Below are positions 7,079 through 12,409 of a DNA stretch of 12,409 bases, piece by piece (position 1 is the first letter of the stretch; each line of letters begins with the position of its first letter). Origin of the DNA: Planctomycetota bacterium. GTDB taxonomy: Bacteria; Planctomycetota; Phycisphaerae; UBA1845. The stretch is taken from NCBI GenBank assembly GCA_022567365.1, contig JADFHG010000038.1, positions 1 through 12,409 on the forward strand, read 5' to 3'. Position numbers and translations under genes: made by a program. The notes beneath the pieces are model-generated. The model had not been told where the DNA came from, did not search any database, and saw only the letters and a program-made list of their open reading frames with translations.

Positions 7079-8372
7079 GCGCGTTTGCTCCCGTTTGTAC
7101 GCGCCGTGTGAAGCGATCGCAAAGCGCGATCCACGCCACGGCCGCCAGGATCTCGAGCAGCGGCATGGACGTGAGTCTGTAGCGAACGCTGCCGACGAAC
7201 ACGCAGTGCACGGCGCTGAAGTAGAGCGCGGGGAGAATGAGCAGCAGGATGCGGCGCGGCGTCACCATTTTCAATCTCGACCGGAGTATAGTGCAAGCGG
7301 CAGCCAAAACGAAGATCGGGATACTCCAAAACGCCGAAACGAGTCGAACCGCAGTCGTACGGTGGGATTCCGCGTTCGGTATGGGGTTCCACGTGCGGGC
7401 GAGCTTGACGGCCCCCAGCCGGACGATGCGGACCGGATCGTCTCGAACGGCCCGCCAGGACGCGGCGAGGAAGAAGCGGTTCCATTGGACCTCGTCGAGG
7501 CCCCGAACGGCCTCCATCTGTTTGATGTCGCCCAAATTGCTCTCGCCGGTCGCCTGTGGGCCGACGCCGTCATAGAGCGAAATGCCGCCGCGGTGGGTCA
7601 GGAAGCACCAATCACCAGTGACGATCCGGTTCCTCAGGGTCCAAGGCGAAAGACCGCCGATGACGATCGCGACCGCGAGCACCGAACCCGCGATCGCGGT
7701 CCGATCCATCCGGCGAACGGCGACCAGCATGAGCAGCATTGCGCCGACGAGCCCGACGCTCGATTCGCGCAGGTATACACAGAGGAGCGAACAAAGACCG
7801 ATGAGCGCCCACTGGCGAATGCCCGTGCGGGGATCGTCGGGGCGGGCCACGGTCCATGCGACTCGGCACAGCACAATCAGTGCCACGATGAACGCCGTCT
7901 CGGTCAAAAGCAGAGACGAAAAGAACACGAGGAACGGATCAACGGCCACGAACACACCCGCCCATCGACCGGCGCGGCGGTTGAACATGGTCGCGCCGAG
8001 CCCGGCCGTCGCGGCCGCACCGACCGCACCGAGCAACCAGTGCAGCGCTTTTGCCGCGACTTGTCCGTATGGCAAACCGGTCAGCGGCGCCAGAAACGCG
8101 GGGTAGAGCGGCATTCGCGTGGCCCGAAACCCCAACTCGTCCACGAGACCTTCGCCGTGCCAAAGCGATGTGGCGATCATCCAGTACTGCTCTTCATCGG
8201 GGTAGGTCAGCGCCGATGGATCCTCGGCGCGGACGAGCAGGGCGATTCCGAACCCCGCGCGGAGCACAAGTGCGAGTGTGAATACGAAGAGGAGATCGGA
8301 TCGGGTGATTGCGGGTCGATCCGGGTCGGTCGGCGCGTCACGCTGTTCGCCGGTCGGCGGTGGGTGATTCAC
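7068..8372 (-). CDS. GT-C fold glycosyltransferase (family 39/ArnT-like)
   Basis: The product is a 434-residue polytopic membrane protein with about ten or more hydrophobic segments. GT-C features are visible. An acidic motif in the first periplasmic loop, YPDEEQYW at 57-64, supplies the candidate catalytic Asp/Glu. RMPLYPAFLA follows at 86-95, then LLLTETAFI with Glu158, the SPWTLRNR element at 242-249 typical of bacterial family-39 proteins, and a late SVRYRLTSMPLLEI segment at 395-408. Relatives (ArnT, PMT) move a sugar from a polyprenyl-phosphate donor to lipid or protein on the outer face of the cytoplasmic membrane. Donor and acceptor cannot be assigned here. The GTG start overlaps the tilS stop as GTGA (8369-8372), and the 3' end overlaps the AsmA-like start, so it sits in the middle of a coupled cluster. 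The C-terminal periplasmic domain of full-length ArnT is not present. Confidence 0.85.
   Translation of the reverse strand: MNHPPPTGEQRDAPTDPDRPAITRSDLLFVFTLALVLRAGFGIALLVRAEDPSALTYPDEEQYWMIATSLWHGEGLVDELGFRATRMPLYPAFLAPLTGLPYGQVAAKALHWLLGAVGAAATAGLGATMFNRRAGRWAGVFVAVDPFLVFFSSLLLTETAFIVALIVLCRVAWTVARPDDPRTGIRQWALIGLCSLLCVYLRESSVGLVGAMLLMLVAVRRMDRTAIAGSVLAVAIVIGGLSPWTLRNRIVTGDWCFLTHRGGISLYDGVGPQATGESNLGDIKQMEAVRGLDEVQWNRFFLAASWRAVRDDPVRIVRLGAVKLARTWNPIPNAESHRTTAVRLVSAFWSIPIFVLAAACTILRSRLKMVTPRRILLLILPALYFSAVHCVFVGSVRYRLTSMPLLEILAAVAWIALCDRFTRRVQTGANARVR
7088..7092 (-). promoter_or_regulatory. Shine-Dalgarno for the GTG start of the AsmA-like gene
   Basis: The minus strand reads GGGAG here, nine bases before GTG at 7078 and inside the end of the upstream glycosyltransferase gene. 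It supports the GTG start over the ATG ten codons later, although that ATG also has a GGAAG close upstream. Confidence 0.5.
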
Positions 8373-9805
8373 TGCTCAAGCGGTTTGGCTTGTAGCCGCA
8401 AGACCTTGCGCGTCAGCGCCGTGATTTTCACTCGATCGTCGATTCGATGACCGATGATCCAGATCGGACCCAGTTGATCGCACAGGACCGCCACGCGTTC
8501 CCTTTCCTTGGGAGCGACCTTGGCGTCGGTCAGAAAGTCGGAAAGTTTTTTCGTGCCGGGCGCCCCGAGTGGAAAAAACCGTTCGCCCGCGCGCCGGGTA
8601 CGGACCACCAGAGGCGGATGGACGGCCTCGAAATCCACGGATTCCTCCATTGCCCCGCCGGCGTGTCGGAGCTTCGCGGCTTCTCCGGCGGAGACGTCGT
8701 CGATGGCACAAACGATCTCCAATCGGCGAATCGGAAGAAGCGTGCGCCCCGGCATGTGGACGGCGATCTCCGCGGCGATCGTCTCCCTGGGTTCGTCCGA
8801 TGGAAGCGTGAAAATCAACTGGCGATACCGTTTCTCGACGGTCATGCCGCCGGGCAGTTGAATCTGCCTGCCGCTGGCGGGGTCGGCCACGAGGTCGAGC
8901 GCCGAGACCAGGTGGGCGAAGGCCAGATCCTGTTCGCCCAGTCCGAACGCCGCATAGGCGAGGCGGATGATCTCGGTCTGGACGATGCGGCTTTTGCGGG
9001 CGAGGGCGTCGGCGTTGATGACGAGCACCTGGTCGGTGCGCGAGACGATCAGCGTCTCGAAGGTGCGTTGGACGGTTTCCTCGAGGAACTCTCGGAGCCA
9101 TTGCGCCTGTTCGCCGAGCCGCGTGAGCGCGTCGCGAACCTGCGGGTTCACGTCGCTCTCGATTTGGGGGAGGATCACGTTGCGGATCCGGTTGCGCATC
9201 GGTTCATTGGATGCGTTGCTGCGGTCCTCGCGAAACGCGATGCCGTTGTCCGCGATGAATACGAGCAACTCGCTTCGTTTGGTTCTGAGAAGGGGGCGAA
9301 TCACGCGGACTTCGCTCCCGTTGGAGATGGGGCGCGTCCTGGGTATCCCAGGGAGACCCCGAAGTCCGGTACCGCGCAAGATCCTGTGAAGAATGGTCTC
9401 GGCATTGTCGTCGGCATGATGCCCGACGGCGACCACGCACGATCCGATCTTCATGCACACGCGCTCGAAGAAGGCGTAGCGTTCGCGGCGCGAGACTTCC
9501 TCGATACCGCCGGATTCGCCCTTCGCGATCGACGCGACGTCTTTCGAGGCAATCGTGCAGGGGATGGATAGGCTGTCGGCGGCGGCCCGCACAAACGCCG
9601 CGTCGTGTTCGGCGTCGGCGCCGCGCAGCTCATGGTTGAAGTGCGCGATGTGCAGATCGAGCGACCAACCCTGTGTCCGGTTGAACTCGCGCAATACGTG
9701 GAGCAGCGCCATCGAGTCGGACCCACCGGACACGCCTACGACGACGGTGTCGTCTTGCGCAAGGAGGTTCTCGGATAGCAGCTCGTTGGCGAGTTTCTTG
9801 ATCAT
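8369..9805 (-). CDS. tilS: tRNA(Ile)-lysidine synthase
   Basis: TilS uses ATP to attach lysine to C34 of the CAU-anticodon tRNA-Ile, switching it to read AUA and to accept isoleucine. It is normally essential. The 478-residue product has the PP-loop SGGSDS at 26-31, HFNHELRG at 55-62, the family signature GHHADDNAETILHRI at 128-142 followed by GTGLRGLPGI, and RNRIRN at 204-209. The C-terminal TilS domain is at about 400-465 (RRAGERFFPLGAPGTKKLSDF). This is the long, two-C-domain architecture like that of E. coli. ATG at 9805 overlaps the lpd stop as ATGA. Only a weak Shine-Dalgarno is visible, so its translation is probably coupled to lpd. The 3' end overlaps the glycosyltransferase start by 4 bp. 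The protein looks intact. Confidence 0.96.
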   Translation of the reverse strand: MIKKLANELLSENLLAQDDTVVVGVSGGSDSMALLHVLREFNRTQGWSLDLHIAHFNHELRGADAEHDAAFVRAAADSLSIPCTIASKDVASIAKGESGGIEEVSRRERYAFFERVCMKIGSCVVAVGHHADDNAETILHRILRGTGLRGLPGIPRTRPISNGSEVRVIRPLLRTKRSELLVFIADNGIAFREDRSNASNEPMRNRIRNVILPQIESDVNPQVRDALTRLGEQAQWLREFLEETVQRTFETLIVSRTDQVLVINADALARKSRIVQTEIIRLAYAAFGLGEQDLAFAHLVSALDLVADPASGRQIQLPGGMTVEKRYRQLIFTLPSDEPRETIAAEIAVHMPGRTLLPIRRLEIVCAIDDVSAGEAAKLRHAGGAMEESVDFEAVHPPLVVRTRRAGERFFPLGAPGTKKLSDFLTDAKVAPKERERVAVLCDQLGPIWIIGHRIDDRVKITALTRKVLRLQAKPLEQ

Positions 9806-11196
9806 GTGTGCACCATCATGTGTGCGGCTTCGCCGATCATCTCAGACAGCGTCGGGTGTGGGTGGATCGTGGTTGCCAGATCATACGCTACGGCGCCCAT
9901 TTCGAGCGCCAAGGCGCCTTCGGCGATCATCTCGCCTGCGTGCGGACCGACCAGGCCGATGCCGATAAGGCGTTGAGTCGATTTCTCGAAAATGAGCTTT
10001 GTCGTGCCCTCGGTTCGTCCGATGGCCACCGCTCGCCCGGACGCCGCCAGCGGCATTTTCTTGACGACGACGTCCAACCCCTTGGCCTTCGCTTCCGTCT
10101 CGGTTAGACCGGCCCAAGCGATCTCCGGATCGGTGAAGACAACGGCGGGTATCGCCCTTGGATCGAATACGGCGTCTTTGCCCGCGACGAGGTCGCCGAC
10201 GACGTTGCCCTCGTGGATCGCCTTGTGCGCGAGCATGGGGTTGCCGATTACGTCGCCGATTGCGTAGACGCGCGGGTTGTTGGTTTTGAATTCGTCGTCG
10301 ACTTTGATGAACCCGCGCTCGTCGGTTTCAACGCCCGCCTTTTCGAGGCGCAGATCCCCCGAGTTCGGCGCGCGGCCCACCGATACGAGCACCTGTTCGA
10401 ATACCGTCGTCTTGGGCAATTTTTTACCCTCGAAGGCGACTTCGATTCCCCGCTTGACCTCCTTCATGCCGGTGACCTTGGTCTCTACGCAGACCTGCTC
10501 GAATTGTTCGTCGAGGCGGCGCGCGAGCGGGCGGACGAGGTCACGATCCGCACCGGGGATTATATTCTCGAGCATTTCGACCACGGTAACTTTGGCCCCG
10601 AAAGCGGCGTATACCTGCCCTAGTTCGAGACCGATGTAGCCCCCGCCGATGACCAGCAACGTCTTGGGCACGCGCGTCATGTCGAGCGCGGTTCGAGAGG
10701 TCAGCACGTTTGGCGAGTCGATCTGGATGCCGCGCAGACGAATCGACTTCGACCCCGTCGCGATGATCGCGCGGCGGAACTTCACACGCGACGCGTGGTC
10801 GCCGGAAACGGAGACGCTCTTGGCGTTATCAAAACGCGCGGTGCCGTGTATGCGCTCGATCTTGTGTTTCTTGGCGACGGTGTCGAGACCGCCCGCGAGC
10901 TTCGAGACGACCTTCGATTTCCAATCGCGGATCGCGTCCATCTCGAGTTTCGGCTTGGCGAACTCGATGCCCATCCGTTTGGCGAGGGCGGCGACGTGCA
11001 TGGTCTCGGCCATCGACAGGTACGTCTTGGATGGGATGCAGCCGCGATGGAGGCAGACACCGCCGAGATCGGGCATCGCTTCGACAAGAATGACCTGCAG
11101 CCCGTTTTCGGCGGCTCGAAACGCGGCGTGGTACCCGCCGGGTCCGCCGCCGATTACGAGTAGGTCCGTCTCTTGAGTGAACTCACCGATAACCAT
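9802..11196 (-). CDS. lpd: Dihydrolipoyl dehydrogenase (E3)
   Basis: E3 is the flavoprotein that re-oxidises lipoyl groups on the E2 of 2-oxo acid dehydrogenase complexes, passing electrons to NAD+. The 464-residue product is full length. It has the FAD Rossmann motif GGGPGGYHAAF at 16-26, the redox disulfide GGVCLHRGCIPSK with Cys48 and Cys53, the NAD-binding GGGYIGLELGQVYAAFG at 184-200, the second FAD motif YAIGDVIGNPMLAHKA at 311-326, and the C-terminal catalytic HPHPTLSE with His447 and Glu452. The residue between the cysteines is His where many pyruvate-complex E3s have Asn. CLH[RK]GC also occurs in E3s linked to branched-chain complexes. The ATG at 11196 has only a weak GGAACGG upstream. 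It follows the E2 gene on the same strand, but 395 bp of repeat-bearing DNA intervenes, so it may have its own promoter. It is coupled to tilS downstream. Confidence 0.95.
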   Translation of the reverse strand: MVIGEFTQETDLLVIGGGPGGYHAAFRAAENGLQVILVEAMPDLGGVCLHRGCIPSKTYLSMAETMHVAALAKRMGIEFAKPKLEMDAIRDWKSKVVSKLAGGLDTVAKKHKIERIHGTARFDNAKSVSVSGDHASRVKFRRAIIATGSKSIRLRGIQIDSPNVLTSRTALDMTRVPKTLLVIGGGYIGLELGQVYAAFGAKVTVVEMLENIIPGADRDLVRPLARRLDEQFEQVCVETKVTGMKEVKRGIEVAFEGKKLPKTTVFEQVLVSVGRAPNSGDLRLEKAGVETDERGFIKVDDEFKTNNPRVYAIGDVIGNPMLAHKAIHEGNVVGDLVAGKDAVFDPRAIPAVVFTDPEIAWAGLTETEAKAKGLDVVVKKMPLAASGRAVAIGRTEGTTKLIFEKSTQRLIGIGLVGPHAGEMIAEGALALEMGAVAYDLATTIHPHPTLSEMIGEAAHMMVHT

Positions 11197-11210
11197 CGAT
11201 ACACCGTTCC

Positions 11211-11350
11211 AACAGCCCGTTGAAGAACTGCGAGTAGCGTCCGCCCCCCGCGGCGGACGTGGCTTTCGAGACCGCTATCGCCATCCTACGGCCGCCACGG
11301 GGGGCGGCCGCTACTTTCTCGTCGGAGCGCGACTTTTTCAACAGGCTGCT
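11211..11350. repeat. Palindromic MITE/BIME-like element
   Basis: The ends form an imperfect terminal inverted repeat: aacagcccgttgaagaact at the left against agcagcctgttgaaaaagt on the complement of the right end, 15 of 19 identical. Inside are two perfect 8-bp hairpins in opposite orientation. One is 11238-11245 with 11252-11259 (cgtccgcc/ggcggacg). The other is 11289-11296 with 11303-11310 (cggccgcc/ggcggccg). Both have 6-nt loops and both are flanked by agtagcg/cgctact. The two hairpin copies differ by a compensatory T-A to G-C pair. There is no open frame, so mobilisation would need enzymes encoded elsewhere. The left end is 14 bp from the lpd ATG. Confidence 0.75.
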
Positions 11351-11428
11351 AAGTATTGACCGTGTTTATCGAGTATCCGTCGGCCTGTCGTGTGCCCATT
11401 GACCTTCGCGCCTGTTTCGCAATGCCCG

Positions 11429-11458
11429 CGGCGTGTGGGCAAATCCCGTGGCACGCCG
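11429..11458. repeat. 7-bp hairpin next to the REP-like pair
   Basis: Positions 11429-11435 (cggcgtg) pair perfectly with 11452-11458 (cacgccg) around a 16-nt loop. No T-run follows. It lies just left of the two 16-bp repeats and probably belongs to the same palindrome cluster. Confidence 0.4.
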
Positions 11459-11469
11459 GCGTCTACGGA

Positions 11470-11515
11470 CCCAGCCGAGGGCGGCTGGGCTACACCTCGC
11501 CGAGGGCGGCTGGGC
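11470..11515. repeat. Two direct copies of a REP-like hairpin sequence
   Basis: The 16-mer gccgagggcggctggg occurs at 11474-11489 and again at 11499-11514, 25 bp apart, each followed by c. The first copy sits in a perfect 8-bp stem (11470-11477 cccagccg with 11482-11489 cggctggg) with loop aggg. The second keeps only a 4-bp core stem, gccg/cggc. Short dyads in direct array between genes are typical of REP elements. Confidence 0.65.
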
Positions 11516-11529
11516 CGCTGGATGATCGC

Positions 11530-11595
11530 ATGCCACGCGTCGAACGCCGGGAGCGACCGTTTTGGTTCATCACTTCATGTGTCATCGAGCGCTAG
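11530..11595 (+). pseudogene. Possible 5' remnant of a REP-associated (Y1) transposase gene
   Basis: A 21-codon open frame starts at ATG 11530 and contains RRERPFWFITSCVIER before a TAG that overlaps the antisense E2 stop. The pattern basic-N-terminus, then aromatic-x-[IV]-T, resembles the opening of Y1-family transposases that act on REP hairpins, and it lies just after two REP-like copies. The catalytic HUH and tyrosine parts are absent, so if real it is only a stump. There is no good Shine-Dalgarno. The resemblance is short and could be chance. Confidence 0.25.
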
Positions 11596-12409
11596 TGCAA
11601 CAGAAATCTGGTGGGCATTTCCAGGAAACTGATGATCTCGCCGGTGAACCGGGCGGCATTGGCGCCGTCGGCGGCTCGATGGTCGAACGACAGGTTCAGC
11701 GGCAGCACCAGCGCGGGGACCACCTCGTTGTCGCGTACGATTGGAATCTTGCGCGAGCGACCGGTCCCGAGAATCGCCACCTCGGGGTAATTGATGATCG
11801 GCGTGGAAAAGGTTCCACCGAGCGCGCCGACGTTGGTGATGGTGAACGTACCGCCGCGAAGATCCTCAACGGAAAACTTGTTGGACCGCACCTGCTCGGC
11901 GATTTGCCGCAGTGTCTGGGCGATGCCGGCCAAGCTCAAAGTGTCGGCGTTGCGAATCACCGGGACGATGAGACCGCGTCCGCTGTCCACGGCCACACCG
12001 ATATTGATGTAGTCCTTGTAGATGATCTGCCCGGATTGCTCGTCGAAAGAGGCGTTGAAAATCGGATACTTTCGCAGGGCGATACACACCGCGCGAATGA
12101 TGAACGACATGGCGGTCAGCTTGGGCTCGCTACCGGTCGCCTCATTGAGCGAGCGCCGGATGCGGTCGAGTTCGGTGATGTCGGCGTTGTCGCCGTGCGT
12201 GACGTGCACCGCGGTGAAGGCGGATTGTGTCATGCGCGCGGCGATCGTCTTGCGAAGTTGGTTGAGCGGGGCGCGTCGGATGGTGCCCCACTTGTCCTGA
12301 CCCACCTCGCCCGGTGGCGGAGTGTATGGCTGAACGGCGGCTCGGCCGGCCGTCGGAGCGATCGGACCGTCCGTCGAACCGGCGGTCGGTGTTGGCGTTG
12401 CTGCCGCGC
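11592..12409 (-). CDS. 2-oxo acid dehydrogenase E2 acyltransferase, C-terminal part (cut by window edge)
   Basis: This is the lipoyl-dependent acyltransferase core of a pyruvate-type or other 2-oxo acid dehydrogenase complex, which moves the acyl group from lipoamide to CoA. The visible 3' part holds the whole catalytic domain: LRKTIAARMTQS, HVTHGDNADITELDRIR, IGVAVDSGRGLIVPVIRNAD, FTITNVGALGG, and the active-site motif DHRAADGANAARF. The catalytic His codon is at 11679-11681 and the Asp at 11667-11669. A candidate GTG at 12305 is not the start. The frame stays open to the right edge and reads an Ala/Pro/Thr-rich linker (PTPTAGSTDGP, QPYTPPPGE), the flexible hinge expected between the binding and catalytic domains. 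The lipoyl and E1/E3-binding domains therefore lie outside the window. With lpd downstream, a pyruvate or branched-chain complex is likely. Which one cannot be decided here. Confidence 0.93.
   Translation of the reverse strand, partial: AAATPTPTAGSTDGPIAPTAGRAAVQPYTPPPGEVGQDKWGTIRRAPLNQLRKTIAARMTQSAFTAVHVTHGDNADITELDRIRRSLNEATGSEPKLTAMSFIIRAVCIALRKYPIFNASFDEQSGQIIYKDYINIGVAVDSGRGLIVPVIRNADTLSLAGIAQTLRQIAEQVRSNKFSVEDLRGGTFTITNVGALGGTFSTPIINYPEVAILGTGRSRKIPIVRDNEVVPALVLPLNLSFDHRAADGANAARFTGEIISFLEMPTRFLLH

Noticed and set aside
6987..8450. Long plus-strand open frame (487 codons) opposite the glycosyltransferase gene
   Set aside because: It is antisense to a well-supported gene, with a charged, low-hydrophobicity translation and no motif. 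It is explained by high GC and codon bias.
8447..9571. Plus-strand open frame (374 codons) opposite tilS
   Set aside because: It is antisense to intact tilS, with no domain or start signal of its own.
11429..11515. CRISPR-like array
   Set aside because: There are only two copies of a 16-bp hairpin sequence with a 9-bp gap and no cas genes. This fits REP elements, not CRISPR.
11592..12305. Complete 237-residue E2 starting at GTG 12305
   Set aside because: The frame continues upstream without a stop to the window edge and encodes the expected Ala/Pro-rich linker, so this is an internal Val codon.

Overview
The window is a GC-rich stretch of bacterial chromosome. The organism is probably a diderm: it has an AsmA/TamB-type envelope protein, a DUF368 undecaprenyl-phosphate translocase, a GT-C glycosyltransferase and a small lipoprotein. 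The style of the small lipoprotein, the REP-like hairpins and the AsmA-like protein would fit a planctomycete (Phycisphaerae-like) genome. That assignment is an impression, since there is no rRNA or other marker here.

Layout, left to right. Positions 1-919 hold no gene I can defend, only weak hairpins. A short plus-strand lipoprotein gene (932-1138) follows. It converges on everything else, which is on the minus strand, and a strong hairpin terminator with T-runs on both sides (1222-1268) lies between the converging units. Reading the minus strand in transcription order from the right edge: the 3' part of a 2-oxo acid dehydrogenase E2 gene (12409-11592, cut by the window), a 395-bp gap full of repeats, then lpd (E3), tilS, a GT-C glycosyltransferase, a 1231-residue AsmA-like protein, a DUF368 (PopT-type) translocase and finally a metallo-beta-lactamase-fold hydrolase.

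The genes lpd, tilS, GT-C and asmA-like are packed with stop/start overlaps of 4, 4 and 11 bp. DUF368 follows after 50 bp, so these five probably form one transcription unit. The hydrolase comes after 185 bp with its own good ribosome binding site. E2 and Lpd belong to one enzyme complex. TilS modifies tRNA-Ile. The last three of the five may form an envelope lipid-carrier group: a glycosyltransferase expected to use polyprenyl-phosphate sugars, a periplasm-spanning lipid-transfer protein, and a carrier that returns undecaprenyl phosphate to the cytoplasmic face. That functional link is inference.

The least ordinary DNA is the gap between the E2 gene and lpd. It carries a 140-bp palindromic element with imperfect terminal inverted repeats and two opposed hairpins that differ by a compensatory base pair. 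Beside it are two 16-bp copies of a second REP-like hairpin sequence and a 21-codon open frame resembling the start of a REP-associated (Y1) transposase. I see no clearly new defence or mobile system. The AsmA-like protein, with five visible ~120-residue repeats, is the most interesting gene product.
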